Positions 22,541-33,757 of a DNA stretch of 64,000 nt are shown here, in pieces. Numbering within the stretch: the stretch's first letter is position 1; each line of letters opens with the position of its first letter. Location: positions 9,290,847-9,354,846 of the forward strand of contig NC_133770.1 of the NCBI RefSeq assembly GCF_003597395.2. The letters are read 5' to 3'. Source of the DNA: Chelonoidis abingdonii (Eukaryota > Chordata > Testudines > Testudinidae). The notes beneath the pieces are model-generated. The model searched no databases. It had not been told where the DNA came from and saw nothing but the letters and a program-made list of their open reading frames with translations. Position numbers and translations under genes: made by a program.

Positions 22541-24673
22541 CTCTCTGTGCTAAGAGGCATTGCCTACAACTCTTTTAGGCATTGAGCTGAAGTAAGGTGG
22601 AAAACTGCCTAAATTTTCAAAAGTGACTAGTGATTTTGGGGACCCAACTTGGGACATCTTAAAGGGGCCTGATTTACCAACTGGACCCATTCAAGGTGGC
22701 TCAAATTCAGCAGCCAAAATTGCTGCATACAAATCACTTTTGAAAATTTAAGCCACTGGATGGATCTTCTGTGTAGCCAGAACTACAATTTTTTTTGCAG
22801 GTTATAGAAAAAGAATAGTGGAGTAGATTAAGCCAAATGTTGATTTAGCATAAAGGTGACCAGTAAAGGGGGAGAAAAGCTTAAGTTAACAACTTCCCCC
22901 CTTCCTTCATATACATATTTCTGCTTAAGTTTTACATTAGAAATTCAGATCTTGTCTATCCTGTTTTTCCTCAGCTGGACAACTAGGAGGAGATAGGACT
23001 TCAGAGGTACTGAGTGAGCAGAATCTAGCTACATTACAGGGAAAATTATATTTATTCAGGCTGCTTAAAACTCACAGTTATTTGTGACCCTCTAACTCAA
23101 ATCCATGGAAATCACTTGGGAGGGATATTATCTCTGTTAAATATTTACTACCTTTGCCCTTCCCATTAAAAGGATGATCACCCACAAACTGTACCCTGGA
23201 AACCTCCAAGGGTTTCCCACAAAACTCTAACCAGTTCTATAGCTGATTGGAAAATTTTGATGAAAAACACAGTGGAAAAATCCACTATTTTCTCCATTTT
23301 TTGACCAGTTGTAGCGTTACTTTTCCACTCTTCCAACCAGAACAACAAAATAAGCCCATCAAGTAAACCTTCCTAGATCCAGGAAAGTATATTTTATGAC
23401 GTTTTACAGTGCACAACAGCATTTACTCACTCAATGCTGATTTACAACAGTGATGGGTGGTACAGGAAAACCTAAGAGATAAAAAGTCCACTGGTCAACT
23501 AAGGTCACCAGCAGGGCATCAAGTTACAAGTGATACATTATCAGAATCAATCTTCAGTGGCTGCATATTGCTTGACACTGTCGCTGGCTACAGCCTTTAC
23601 AGATTAATCTTTCAGTGAGTTTCCTGTATGCCACATTAAGGGCTATAATCCCGCACTGTCTTTTTCGGTGATGCTCCATTGGGATCTTTGTCTCACATCT
23701 GGGCTGTGGCAAATTGCCAGGGGTGAAACAAAGTTCCACTGCATTGCTCTTCACAGAAATGACATCACAGTGGAGGGGAACTAATGAGTGATGAGTAACA
23801 CTAAGTCTCTTCTTCCCAGGACTATGGCAGGCTAAAACTACAATGAAGATATTTGCTAAGGACCAGATCTTCTACTGGGGTAAAGCAGCACTGATCTATT
23901 GAAGTCAATGGATCAATTTTATGCCAAGAATCTGGTCCTTAAATTACTTCCATTTACAAATCTTTTCTAAGTACAAAACTCTCCCCTGCAATGGGAATAG
24001 CTCCCATTGCTCCTTCCTTTGGCTACGATCACTTTCGGAGCAGTTTGCAGCTAATGACCCACTTGTGTGCTCTTTCAGAAATCATTATTGAAACTTTCTG
24101 GGGAGACATGTAGGTACTTGTTGCATTTTGCTCTGCCTACTGCAGTCTACAGTGAAAACAGACCTGACCCAAAATAAACTTTGCCCATGTCATGGTTCAG
24201 ACTAGGGCTAAAGAGGAAACCACTGCTGTTGACAGCAACGCCGCCAAAGTATCATACTGGGAGAGAGTCAACAGGTGACCTGACTGATCCCCAGCACTCC
24301 TGCGCTCCAGAGCATTTCTGCCAGCCTGAGCACAGACAGGGAACCTTCTCATATAGGTGCTATTTCCCAGCTAGAGAGCCAATGCTTCTCAGGCTGCTTT
24401 ATGCTGCTGTAACTTACCATCATTCAGCCACAGCACTGTCCTCCAGCTAATCAGGAAGTGGGTAGCTCCATTAAGGCAGAGTTATCCTTGATTTACACCA
24501 GTGTAACTAAGCAGAATTTGCCTAAAACACAGATGGTGGGCTTCTTCCACACTCCTGTAGACCTCCTTCTTCTCCAGTCTAAACTAGCAGTGGCATGTCT
24601 GAGTTTGCACATCCTGAGACGGATTTACTAACAGAACAAACAAATCTGGAGATTACCCTACTGACTGTAGAAA
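22541..24673. other. No gene recognised
   Basis: AT-rich non-coding sequence. A palindromic repeat copy is at about 23866-23942 ('gaccagatcttctactgggg' to 'aagaatctggtcctt'). Short matches to a second palindromic type ('gatttacaccagtgtaacta') lie at about 24480-24530. Confidence 0.4.
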
Positions 24674-24681
24674 ACTTAGAG

Positions 24682-24972
24682 CAGAGGTAGGCAACCCGCG
24701 GCACGCGAGCTGATTTTCAGTGGCACTCACACTGCCTGGGTCCTGGTCACCAGTCCAGAGAGCTATGCATTTTAATTTAATTTTAAATGAAGCTTCTTAA
24801 ACATTTTAAAAATCTTATGTACTTTATATACAACAATAGTTTAGTTATATATTATAGACTTATAGAAAGAGACCTTCTAAAAATGTTAAAGTGTATTACT
24901 GGCACGCAAAACCTTAAATCAGTGAATAAATGAAGACTCGGCATACCGCTTCTGAAAGGTTGCCAACCCCTG
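24682..24972 (+). mobile_element. Short AT-rich hAT element, copy 1 of 3
   Basis: The ends are CAGAGGTAGGCAACC and GGTTGCCAACCCCTG (inverted), flanked by a perfect 8-bp duplication ACTTAGAG (24674-24681 and 24973-24980). The interior includes 'cacgcgagctgattttcagt' and 'aatgaagcttcttaaacatt'. It is 291 bp and non-coding. Two sister copies lie at 27419 and 46835, all in the same orientation. Confidence 0.9.
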
Positions 24973-24980
24973 ACTTAGAG

Positions 24981-26997
24981 GGTGGTTTGTCAAGAGCCCA
25001 GTACTGAGCTGCCCGTTTAGTAGGACCAAACCTGGAGGCTAAACCCCTGGTGGTTGAAGCTACCGGCAGTTGTACTGGCATTATAAGCCTGGAAGCCATT
25101 ATAACCCAAATATAGAACTGGAAAGATTGGCTGCCATTAAAGCAATATAATCCCTCATAGGACAGGCAGTCTGCAGCATTTATAGTATTTGTTTTGGTTT
25201 GGAGTTATAAAAAGTGGAGTATTTCCACCATTTTTTATGGTAACTAACTGTTCAAATTCACCCCAATGCATTTGCCTTGACTTCCATGAATTACACGAGA
25301 GATGGATTTGGCCAATTGTCTTTTATTAAAGAGATCCATATAAAGTGACATGGCTTAGCCTGTGTGATTCCAACAAGTGGTACATTTCATTTTTCCCCCA
25401 CACACTAAGCACAGTACAGGGACGGCAGTCTTTCAAACAAACAACACTGTTAACTTGGTTGACACTGTAGCTACATCGGGACAGTCAGGCATTTTTGTCA
25501 ATCAGACGTGTGTTCTGTACCTGTTGTGTTGAACCAGTGAATTCAGAGACAGCAAAAAAGAAAGGATTGGAAATTGTTTCAATAGGTGTGTTTTATACAT
25601 GGAAGAAAGCGATCACCCTTTCAGGCTATATAACGCCAAGCTTATTGCTTGAAGCATAAAGGATCAGGCCCAAACGCTACACTGATGGCAAAACCTGGCC
25701 TAGTGTAGTATATTATCATCAGCTGGCATACTTACAGAGTCAGGTATTATTTAGCAAGAGTAAGAGTGGCAGTATCTGGCCCAAGAAACATCAGTGTTCA
25801 GCAGCACAGCTCCCTAGCAAAGTATGATTCTCTCTGGCCTCAGAACTGGCTGAGATCCTAGAGGGAAAAAAAAAAATAAAAGGTTAATCAAATATTTTTT
25901 TAAGTCACCAAGAACTGAAAGTCTGAGGCACGTGCTGCAGGATGAAAAATGAGAGCTGATGGCAAGCACTGACAGGAAACTGCCCCAGTGCTCTTCTGTC
26001 ATTTCTAGCCAAGAAGGAGGAACAGTCAGAGTGGTAACAGACGACAAGGATCAGTGCAGCAAGTAGTTTTGCATTTGATTTACTCAAATACCATCAGTTC
26101 ACTTGGTTGAAAATCCTAGCCCATTGCTTGTCATAATTCCCCCATTAGCCCTCTAGTGTCCTGGAGAGGTGATGGAAAAGAGCGACGGCTGGGAAAGATC
26201 TGTGGGCTTGATTCACTGCTGCAAATCCATTAAAATCAACTGGAGCAATGCAGGGTTAAATTAGTGTTTATTTGCGTGGACACGAGAGAGAATACTGAAA
26301 GGCAGATTCTCAGCTATACTAATTCAACTTCTGCCAAATTCATCCCACTGAAATCTCTGGCGTCACCCCAGCAATAAAGTTTTTTTGGCACCTATGTCTC
26401 AAGATTAGCAGATCAGTTTTTGCTTTAACCACCTCACTTTTAGAGGACAATTTTGCAAGGGAGTAGGTGCTCTTAGCCCCCAGTGATCTCACTCAGGGAT
26501 CTCACTCAGAGTTGAGGGCACTCAGTACCTAACAGGACTGAGTCTTTAGGGCTATATTCTGATCTCAGGTAGACTGCTGTAAATTCAGAGTAAGCCAGTT
26601 GCTTTCAGTGAAGTTACTCTTGATTTACTATGGCATAACTGAGATCAGAATGTGGCTCCCAGTCCTATTGTTTGTAAAGAAGTTATTTTAACAAAATCCT
26701 CATTCAACTGTAGCTGTACTTATTTTTGCTGATATGCTGTGAAAAATATTTAATTGTTGCTGGATAAAAAGGAACAAAAACACTTACTAAAAGTTTGGAT
26801 CTTGCAGGTAAATTTAATTTCCCTTTTTGAAAGGTAATGCAGAAACAGCAGAAATATTGCTAATGCTGCTTTCACTGATTGCAATGCAAACATGGGAAAG
26901 CCGGGAAAATATGAATCAAAACCACAAAAACCAGGAAGTCAAATAAAGGCTCAGAAATTAGCCCACTTGATGTTGGACTTTTGCTTTCTCTGACTGA
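24981..26997. other. No gene recognised
   Basis: Non-coding, AT-rich. The clearest structure is a palindromic repeat at about 26556-26651, where ATTCTGATCTCA pairs with TGAGATCAGAAT. I see no exon or RNA gene. Confidence 0.4.
26556..26651. repeat. Palindromic hairpin repeat
   Basis: Outer arms ATTCTGATCTCA (26556-26567) and TGAGATCAGAAT (26640-26651) are perfect complements. Inner parts ('cagagtaagccagtt' and 'agttactcttgattta') also pair loosely. Confidence 0.6.
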
Positions 26998-27010
26998 ATA
27001 GAATGTTTCT

Positions 27011-27107
27011 ATTCATGCATCCGATGAAGTGGGTATTCACCTACGAAAGCTCATGCTCCAATACATCTGTTAGTCTATAAGGTGCCACAGGTCTCTTTGC
27101 TGCTTTT
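27011..27107 (+). mobile_element. Penelope-like 3' tail, single copy
   Basis: This 97-bp insert is flanked by a perfect 13-bp duplication, ATAGAATGTTTCT (26998-27010 and 27108-27120). The sequence reads 'catccgatgaagtgggtatt', 'acctacgaaagctcatgctc', 'tctataaggtgccacaggtc' and 'tttgctgctttt'. The same core (gatgaagtg, then acgaaagctyatgc) recurs at 30155, 46161, 54370 and 58544. Naming it Penelope-like rests on recollection of such tails in vertebrate Penelope elements; the insertion itself is certain. Confidence 0.7.
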
Positions 27108-27233
27108 ATAGAATGTTTCTGTCATTCACTGTTCCCATTAAAAAAGCCTTTTATGTACCATGATTTTTTATACCACTTGGGTGAAGGTTAGGATCATGCA
27201 ATAAGCCAAAGCCTTTGCTAACCTTTAGGTTTC

Positions 27234-27418
27234 ATGTGGGTGCACAGATATAGGCCCTGCAAAAGGAACTTCCCCCTCCATGCCAATGTTTACATGCAGT
27301 GTTGTTCAGGTTCTAGATGTCTCTGTGTAATCCTGTATTGTGTTCCAGACAGGGTGCAGTGTCTGGTAAAAAAGGACAATGCTGGAACTCAAGCTATGGG
27401 AAGGCTGTTTGTCTATTG
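27234..27418. other. Short unique segment, no feature
   Basis: Open frames exist on both strands but continue into the adjacent hAT element, so they are not genes. Confidence 0.4.
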
Positions 27419-27718
27419 CAGAGGTAGGCAACTTATGCCACGCGTGCCGAAGGCAGCACATGCGCTGATTTTCAGTGGCACTCACACTGCCCAGATTCTG
27501 GCCACCAGTCAGGAGGCTATGCATATTAATTTAATGTTAAATGAAACTTCTTAAACATTTTAAAAACCTTGTCTACAACAATAGTTTAGTTATAAATTAT
27601 AGACTTATAGAAAGAGACCTTCTAAAAACTTTAAAATGTATTACTGGCACTCAAAACCTTAAACCAGAGTGAATAAATGAAGACTTGGCACACCACGTCT
27701 GAATGGTTGCCGACCCCG
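27419..27718 (+). mobile_element. Short AT-rich hAT element, copy 2 of 3
   Basis: The ends are CAGAGGTAGGCAAC and GGTTGCCGACCCCG. The flanks GTCTATTG and ATCTATAG agree at 6 of 8 bases. It aligns along its whole length with 24682-24972, sharing 'ctgattttcagtggcactca', 'aacaatagtttagttataaa' and 'tattactggcac'. More decayed than copies 1 and 3. Confidence 0.85.
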
Positions 27719-28199
27719 ATCTATAGTTAGCGCTGTGTTCTTTAATAAACCCCTTACATGTAAGACTGATTGTGATTCCAAATATATGCCATTCCCTCTT
27801 TGCACTGGCTTCTGGAGAGTCAGGTGTAACTGCAGTCCCTCAGGATTTGCTCCTGCCATTCTTTAGAACAGTGATAGGTGGAGGGGGTCAGCACCCTGCA
27901 GGATTAGGCCCTGTTTGCTTAAGGTTGTGGAGCAATGGAGATGAAGCACCTTGTGGGCAGCAGCGAAGAAGTCATCATCACCATAGAACTCAAACTGTAG
28001 GAAGAAGGGGGTTCCTCTTCATTCTACGGCCTGCTGAAATCTTTAGAAACCCCTCTCCCACCTCTGTGCAAGGTTGGAAAAAAAGACTTAGCTTTATCCT
28101 TCAAAAGAAAGGCAGCTCATAACACATGTCGCTATGCACCAAGGGGAAGAAAGGGGGAGGATACATGCAAGATCATATTGAACCATCTGTTTTCAATTG
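27719..28199. other. No gene recognised
   Basis: Unique sequence between repeats. Open frames of up to 116 codons lack any recognisable domain. Confidence 0.35.
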
Positions 28200-28400
28200 C
28201 CAACATTTATAACACTTTGTACATAGTTAGCACCTTCCATTAAAGGAGCCCGAAGCACTTTGGCTCAGCTCCTCAACTGGAAGTTAGGAGCCTAAATAAC
28301 TTTGAAGATCTGGACCTTTGCCCTCAGTTAAGACCCAAAATGCCTCTAGTGAACATCATTTTACAGGTGGAGAAACTGAGGCAAGGAGTCTCTAAAAATT
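28200..28400 (-). mobile_element. MIR/L2-type relic, reverse
   Basis: 'attttacaggtggagaaact' and 'gaggcaaggagtctc' are reverse MIR blocks, preceded by 'tttgtacatagttagcacct'. Strongly diverged. Confidence 0.45.
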
Positions 28401-29084
28401 CTCATGTATGTCCAGTTCACCCAGCTCTCACATCGTCCTGCCTCTCTGCCTTTCCTTGCCAGAGTTCACCCTTATTACCAATGCTAGCATTTCCATATTG
28501 GCTAGAAGCTTGCTAACTCATGCTAATAACCCAGCAGAATGTGTCTGTTGGGAGTGTCCAAGGTCACCTAAAATCACATCCACAGGCCGTTTTTTTGTTT
28601 CTTCTCAACATTGTTTTTTTCTGTTTACGCAGCTGCCTAACAAGTGTCTGCTTTCATCTGAGAACACCACGTGCACTAACCAGAATTAAAAGCCAGATAA
28701 CGCCACATTGAAAGAGAGGAAACTGGCTGCAGCTCAAGGGCAGCCATTTAAAAAGGGAGTCAAAACCATCGTAGCTGCAAATCCGTTGCAACCAGACAAG
28801 GCTGCATGCCAGAGAAAGCTGTGGCTTGTGGTAATGGTCGAGCTGTTGCTCTATTACGCTGCTAAAGCTGGCACACAATGGCAGCTACTGCAGAGGGAAA
28901 TTCACCCCTGTTGCAGAGGGCCAATACAAGGGGCTACGTATCATTTAAATTCAAGGTCTGCTCCCTGTCAAGCAGTGGAGGGGACAGGCACTCAGCACCT
29001 GCAGGATCAGCCCCTTTTATGGCTTTGAGTTCAGTGGAACACTAGCACGGTGAAGCTCACAAGTGGCTGCAGCCATGGTATGCC
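28401..29084. other. No gene recognised
   Basis: No exon, RNA gene or clear repeat was identified. Confidence 0.35.
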
Positions 29085-29092
29085 TCCTATCA

Positions 29093-29212
29093 TCAAGGTC
29101 CCCACATTTTTCAGTGTTGCCCTCCCTCCCCCCGTGGGGGCTGGCCCAGGCTCCCCTGAACATTCCTCCATTCCCACTTAGGGGAGCACACCCCACAGTT
29201 TGTGGACCTCTG
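29093..29212. mobile_element. 120-bp hAT relative of the 6376 element
   Basis: It is flanked by a perfect 8-bp duplication, TCCTATCA (29085-29092 and 29213-29220). The right end 'cacagtttgtggacctctg' and left 'ggtccccacatttttca' match the ends of 6376-6788, and 'ccccgtgggggctggcccag' matches its right third. It is an internally deleted copy. Confidence 0.8.
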
Positions 29213-29284
29213 TCCTATCAGCTCCACAAGATCCCAGGAGTTTTTGCGCTGTCAGTTTCAACAATGATAGTGAACTGGTGAAAG

Positions 29285-29895
29285 AAAAGCACTAGTTTGT
29301 GTATTCACTTCCACAGGTGTCAGCGTGTTTACATTTGCAGCACTTCCATCCCTGATGAGAACAGCACCCTGAGGGCAGCTATCCCACAGTGCAGCTCTCT
29401 CCATTTTGACAATAGGTCTTGTGGGATGCAGGAGCAGAAGGTGATCGCAGGGCAACCTGCATCCCTGTACAGCCTCCTCTGCCCAAACACTGATCAGCTC
29501 CAGTAGCTCACCGTTGCTCCAAGCAGGGATCAGTTGCTCCATGGAGCAGGCAGTGTCACCTGGCCAGATGATAAGTGAGCACTTGCCAAGAAAACAGGAA
29601 GAGGAGTTTCAAAAGTTCCCAGGGCTTTATAGACGGACAGGTGGATGTCTGTTTACCTGATGTCAGAGCAGCAGAGCTGCTGGCCAGAGTGGGCACTAGG
29701 GCACTGTGGGATATCCTGTGGAGGCTAAACCTATGTAAATAGGAAGGATGTGTCTTCACTTGCACATCACTGGTAAGAGCTGTACAGCTCTTGTGGAGGT
29801 GGTTTTCTTTTGGCAAGTGTAGACGCTCCCACAGCTTTTGTGCAAAAAAAGGGACTTTTTCTGCTTTAAATGGCAAGTGTAGACATGCCCTTACT
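29285..29895. mobile_element. Probable DNA transposon relic
   Basis: The right edge 'ggcaagtgtagacatgccct' is an end type seen in reptile DNA transposons ('gtgtagac'). The left half has 'agggcagctatcccacagtg', which also occurs in the large element at 51925-53416 in modified form. The left end was not resolved. Confidence 0.35.
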
Positions 29896-29964
29896 TGTTG
29901 TGCCTGGTTGATGACACCAAACATGGTATAAAACATCCTGTACTGTCCTGAGATCCCTGTAGAG

Positions 29965-30080
29965 GACAGAAAAGCTCTGAGGCAGCATGGATAGGCACTG
30001 GACTGCGAGCCAGAAAACCTGGGCTCTATCACTATTCTGCTGTGTGACCTTGGGTAAGTCACTTTCCCCTCACTCTGCCA
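29965..30080 (+). mobile_element. MIR-like SINE head
   Basis: 'ggcagcatggataggcactg', 'gactgcgagccagaaaacct', 'tgtgtgaccttgggtaagtc' are MIR blocks. The 3' part is lost or diverged. Confidence 0.65.
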
Positions 30081-30154
30081 TTCCCCCTTGCCCCCCATGT
30101 TTGTCTTGTCTATTTAAACTGTAAGGTCAAGGTCAGAGACTCTCTCTTAACTAT

Positions 30155-30347
30155 AAAAAAAAAGAAGAACAGGAGTACTTGTGGCACCTTAGAGACTAAC
30201 AAATTTATTTGAGCATAAACTTTCGTGGGCTACAACACACTTCATCAGCCCACAAAAGCTTATGCTCAAATGTGCTAGTCTCTAAGGTGCCACAAGCACT
30301 CCTGTTCTTTTTGCAGATACAGACTAACCCAGCTGCTACTCTGAAAC
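30155..30347. mobile_element. Foldback Penelope-like insertion with 13-bp duplication
   Basis: It is flanked by a perfect 13-bp duplication, CTCTCTTAACTAT (30142-30154 and 30348-30360). Inside, a reversed unit ('aacaggagtacttgtggcac', 'gagcataaactttcgtgggc') runs into a forward unit ('cccacaaaagcttatgctca', 'ggtgccacaagcactcctgt', 'cagactaacccagctgctac'). The two halves are inverted copies joined at the 'cttcatcag' centre. One duplication around both halves means the dimer arrived in one event. Confidence 0.8.
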
Positions 30348-30381
30348 CTCTCTTAACTATGTGTATGTTTATCACTTAGCA

Positions 30382-30563
30382 CAGTGGTCCCCAACCTTTT
30401 CGTCTAGTGGACGCCAGACAAAGGACCGTGGCGGCGGTGGAGCATCCGCCAAAACGCCACCGAATTTCTGCAGAAATTCAGTGGTATTTTGGCAGATGTT
30501 CCACGCCGGCCAGGACGCGGGTGCATTTATATGCCCCTGCGGGCACCACGTTGGTGACCCCTG
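30382..30563. mobile_element. 182-bp hAT element
   Basis: It begins CAGTGGTCCCCAACCTTTTC and ends GTTGGTGACCCCTG. The flanks ACTTAGCA (30374-30381) and ACCTAGCA (30564-30571) agree at 7 of 8 bases. The interior has 'cagaaattcagtggtattt'. Confidence 0.8.
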
Positions 30564-30571
30564 ACCTAGCA

Positions 30572-32099
30572 CAATGGGGCGCCAATTTCAGATGGAGCTG
30601 TAGTTGCTACTGTAATAGAAATAAGTAGTTCAGGGCTGAGTGGCAGCCTATACTTAGTTGCTTCTGTCAGTTCTAATAATTTTTTTTTTCCAGTTTTGAA
30701 ATGTCTTCCTCTCATTATACAGCTGAGATCATAAGGAATAAGTTTTGCTGCAAAACTTCAGTGAGACAACTTTTGCTGTCTTGAGTTAAACATACATGTT
30801 CTGAGAACAGAGAATAAGCTTCTGGGGCAGGGGGAGGAGGAACAGAGCACAAGCCTTTAGAGATGACTCAATAACATTTTTTAAGTCTGGAGATGAATTC
30901 CATTGTAATGAATTGGAGTATAAAGCAAGGCTATCATATCATATATGCTTTTAGCTCTCACCTTCACACTGGCAAATCATTTTGACAAGACGCTTCCATC
31001 AGAGGCTTTTTTATTTCAGAGCAAAGTAACATAACTCAAATTCCAATCTTATTAAACATTCTGTACATTACCATCAAATACCACAATGTGTTAGCAAAGA
31101 AGCTTTTGATAATGTTCCTCCTCAGTTTTCATTTAAGCCTGGGGGAGTAGCAAACAGCTTAGAGTGCAGCAGAAAGCTTGGGAAATGCTAGAGAACCAGT
31201 ATTAAGAGTCAGGCATCCAGGAAGGCAACTGGCAGAGCAGGAAAAAGCAGAATGTCAGGAAGCAGAATCAAAAAGGAGAATTAAACAGGAGCATATAAGG
31301 AAGAGGAGTTTAAAAGAATAGCGAGGACAGGCCCCAGCAGAGGGGAGGCAACAGCAGAGAGCTAGGGAGCAGTAAAAAAACAGTTGGAAAAGCTTAACCC
31401 TTTGAATGGTGGCATTTTCCAGTGTACTAGCCACTTCTTAGGAAGATTTGTATGTACCTGCTCCAGTGATTAAAGGAACAGCAGAAAAGTCTGGAAAAGA
31501 TTAAGCAACACACTGAAGAGCCAGAGGGACAATGGAAATGGACAAGCAGGGAGAGGCCCAGGCCCCACAGGAATCATAGCACAAATATTAAATTGATTTT
31601 ACTTGAGTCACTTCTCTTTGCGTCTTTAGATAAGATGTACCTCAGTTCCATGCATGCACCTTGGTGGCTGGAGAATAACGTAGGTCTTACGTGATCCCAC
31701 CAATCATATATCCTCTTTCTAGAGTTAATAGCAATGCAATCAGAGTGTCAGAGTTCCTTAGCACATAGGTAGAAACATGTTGAATAACCACCACAAAAAC
31801 AAAACAAAACAAAAAAAACACCTCTAGGTCCAAAACACATCCTCCTCCTTCCAAGCCCTACCACATGGCTGATCAATTCTCAGAGCGCAGGAGAAAGATG
31901 GCACAAACAGATGATCCCAGTTGTTTTAGTCAGAAGATGGCTCTACATAGTACATATATGTCAGAACTGCACCTACTCAGGACAAGCTTTGCAATTTAAC
32001 CCTGACTACTTCAAAGCCAAACATATTCCAAGAAATTGAAGCATATGCTTTGTTCTGGTTACATATGGGCCAGGTGCCAAGTTTTACAACAAAGATGAG
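30572..32099. other. No gene recognised upstream of IBA57
   Basis: AT-rich sequence without recognisable exons. An A-rich stretch ('acaaaacaaaacaaaaaaaac') lies at about 31797-31819. Confidence 0.4.
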
Positions 32100-32104
32100 T
32101 CCTA

Positions 32105-32275
32105 TCGGCCTAGCAACTTAAGCATTAGACTGGGACTCAGCAGACCTGGGTTCTAACCCCAGTTCTGTCACTGGCCCGCTAGGTGACCTTGGGCAACTCG
32201 CACCTCTGTGCCTCAGTTTCCCCATCTCTACAATGGCAATACTGACCTCCTTTGTCAAGTGCTTTGAGGGCTGGG
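32105..32275 (+). mobile_element. MIR-like SINE, well preserved
   Basis: 'cggcctagcaacttaagcat', 'cagcagacctgggttctaac', 'gtgaccttgggcaactcgca', 'gtgcctcagtttccccatct' and 'acctcctttgtcaagtgctt' occur in order. It sits about 500 bp before the IBA57 start. Confidence 0.75.
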
Positions 32276-32685
32276 GCTGGAAAGCCTCCCATGCTGCTGG
32301 GAAGGGGCAGTGTTGGCTCACACTGCCTCATGCGATGGATGTTTGTCTGCCGCCGGGGGCCACTCTCTGGGAGGTGCCAGAGCAGCAACTGGTACACAGG
32401 TGGGGAGCTGCTGCCACACCAGGCAGGGGTCAGTGTCAGCGCAACAGGCACCTCCCAGGCCAGCTATTGCTTCCGGGGGTGGGGGGGCAGGTGAATGCCC
32501 CAGTTCCACCGGGCCCCGCAGGACAAGTGGTGCCTCAGGCCCCCCCTCGCTGGCGGAGGTCCCGCCCACTGGCCCCAAAGCTCCACCCCGCAGGGCTGAG
32601 GAGGGACAGTGGGCGTGGCTACCTCAGGAGGGAGGAGCGTTTTCTTGCCACCCGCGCTCCGCCTCGCTCCCAACCTGACATGCGC

Positions 32686-32696
32686 AAGATGGCGGC
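32686..32696 (+). promoter_or_regulatory. YY1-type element AAGATGGCGGC
   Basis: This is an exact match to the AAGATGGCGGC core bound by YY1, which in many vertebrate housekeeping promoters lies just downstream of the transcription start. It is 67 bases before the IBA57 initiator ATG. Its ATG is not the IBA57 start. Confidence 0.6.
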
Positions 32697-32762
32697 TGCG
32701 GAGCCTTCAGCGGTTGCTCCCATCGGTCCGTCCTGACGGGCCCCCGTCTCTCTCGCGTCGCC

Positions 32763-33109
32763 ATGTTGCTGAGGGCAGGCGCGGCCGTGCTAGGTCCACC
32801 CCGCCGGCCCCCCCTGTGGCTAAGTGGGGGCGGAGGGATGAGGTGTCTCGGCGGGGGCTCCCCTCCCCCACCCGCGGCTGTTCGGTGCTTCCCGCTCAGC
32901 CGCGCGCTCCTGCGCGTGCAGGGACCCGAGGCGGACACGTTCTTGCAGGGGCTGCTCACTAATGACGTAGCGCGACTGATGCAGGGTGGAGCGGACCATC
33001 TCCCGGAGGGCGGGGCTCCTTCGCCACTGAGCTCGCCCCCTGCACGCGCTCAGTACACGCATGCGCTCAACGTGCAGGGCCGGTGCCTCTATGATCTCAT
33101 CCTCTACAG
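32763..33109 (+). CDS. IBA57: IBA57, coding exon 1 of 3 (residues 1-115 and part of 116)
   Basis: IBA57 is a mitochondrial matrix protein of the GcvT/YgfZ fold. With ISCA1 and ISCA2 it builds [4Fe-4S] clusters for aconitase, lipoate synthase and respiratory complexes. Exons 32763-33109, 37293-37639 and 41212-41606 join to 362 residues (human: 356). Here residues 1-55 are arginine-rich and carry no acidic residue until E56, as in a mitochondrial presequence. Residues 51-67 ([17 protein letters not shown]) and 102-115 ([13 protein letters not shown]) are the conserved start of the domain. The donor is CTACAG|GTGAGA, phase 2. The start is the ATG with G at -3 within the CpG island. The open frame reads a few codons past the donor, so a translation without splicing is misleading. 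Confidence 0.93.
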
Positions 33110-33339
33110 GTGAGACCAATTCAAAGCGGTGGGGGGCTTGGAAGAGACTATTGCTCGAGTATGCAACCAGTATGTTGCTAATATGGGAGCAGATGAGTTT
33201 GCTAGCTGTGAAGTCAGATGTGGATATAGTGGCTCTAACTGTATAACTTGGCCAAATTTGGTACAGTGCAAAGTTAATTTAAGAGCTGATAGAGGAAAAC
33301 ATTTAAGGCTTGGAAATGGGTGTAATTTAAATTAAGCAT

Positions 33340-33757
33340 GTGTTTCATCACGCCCCAAACTGGGAGGGATTGCAACTGCTTTGGCAATGGTCTGAGGTAA
33401 ACAGGATGAAGTTTAATCAAGACAAATGCAAAGTGCTTGACTTAGGAAGAAACAATCAGTTTCACATATACAGAATGGGAAGAGACTTTCTAGGAAGGAG
33501 TACGGGAGAAAGAGATCTAGGGGTTATAGTGGACCACAAGCTAAACATTGTGATGCTGTTGCAAAAAAAGCAAACATGATTCTGGGATGCATTAACAAGT
33601 GTGCTGTGAGCAAGACATGAGAAATCATTCTTCCACTCTACTTTGCGCTGGTTAGGCCTCAACTGGAGTATTGTGTCCAGTTCTGGGCAACGCATTTCAA
33701 GAAAGATGTGGAGAAATTGGAGAGGATCCAGAGAAGAGCAACAAGAATGATTAAAGA
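33340..33757 (+). mobile_element. CR1 LINE, ORF2 C-terminal part, left of gap
   Basis: In the forward frames it encodes recognisable CR1 ORF2 segments: MKFNQDKCKVLDLGRNNQ, then ERDLGVIVDHKLN, then the [12 protein letters not shown] block and [15 protein letters not shown]. Frameshifts separate these pieces. The copy lies in IBA57 intron 1 and continues at 34321 after the gap and a foreign insert. Confidence 0.88.

Larger units (their letters stand above)
32440..33115 (+). promoter_or_regulatory. IBA57: CpG-rich promoter region of IBA57
   Basis: G+C and CpG content rise sharply here compared with both flanks, and the region runs through coding exon 1. This is the normal pattern for a housekeeping promoter. 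There is no TATA box near the start. The coding start at 32763 and the AAGATGGCGGC element at 32686 place transcription initiation within this block. Confidence 0.7.
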
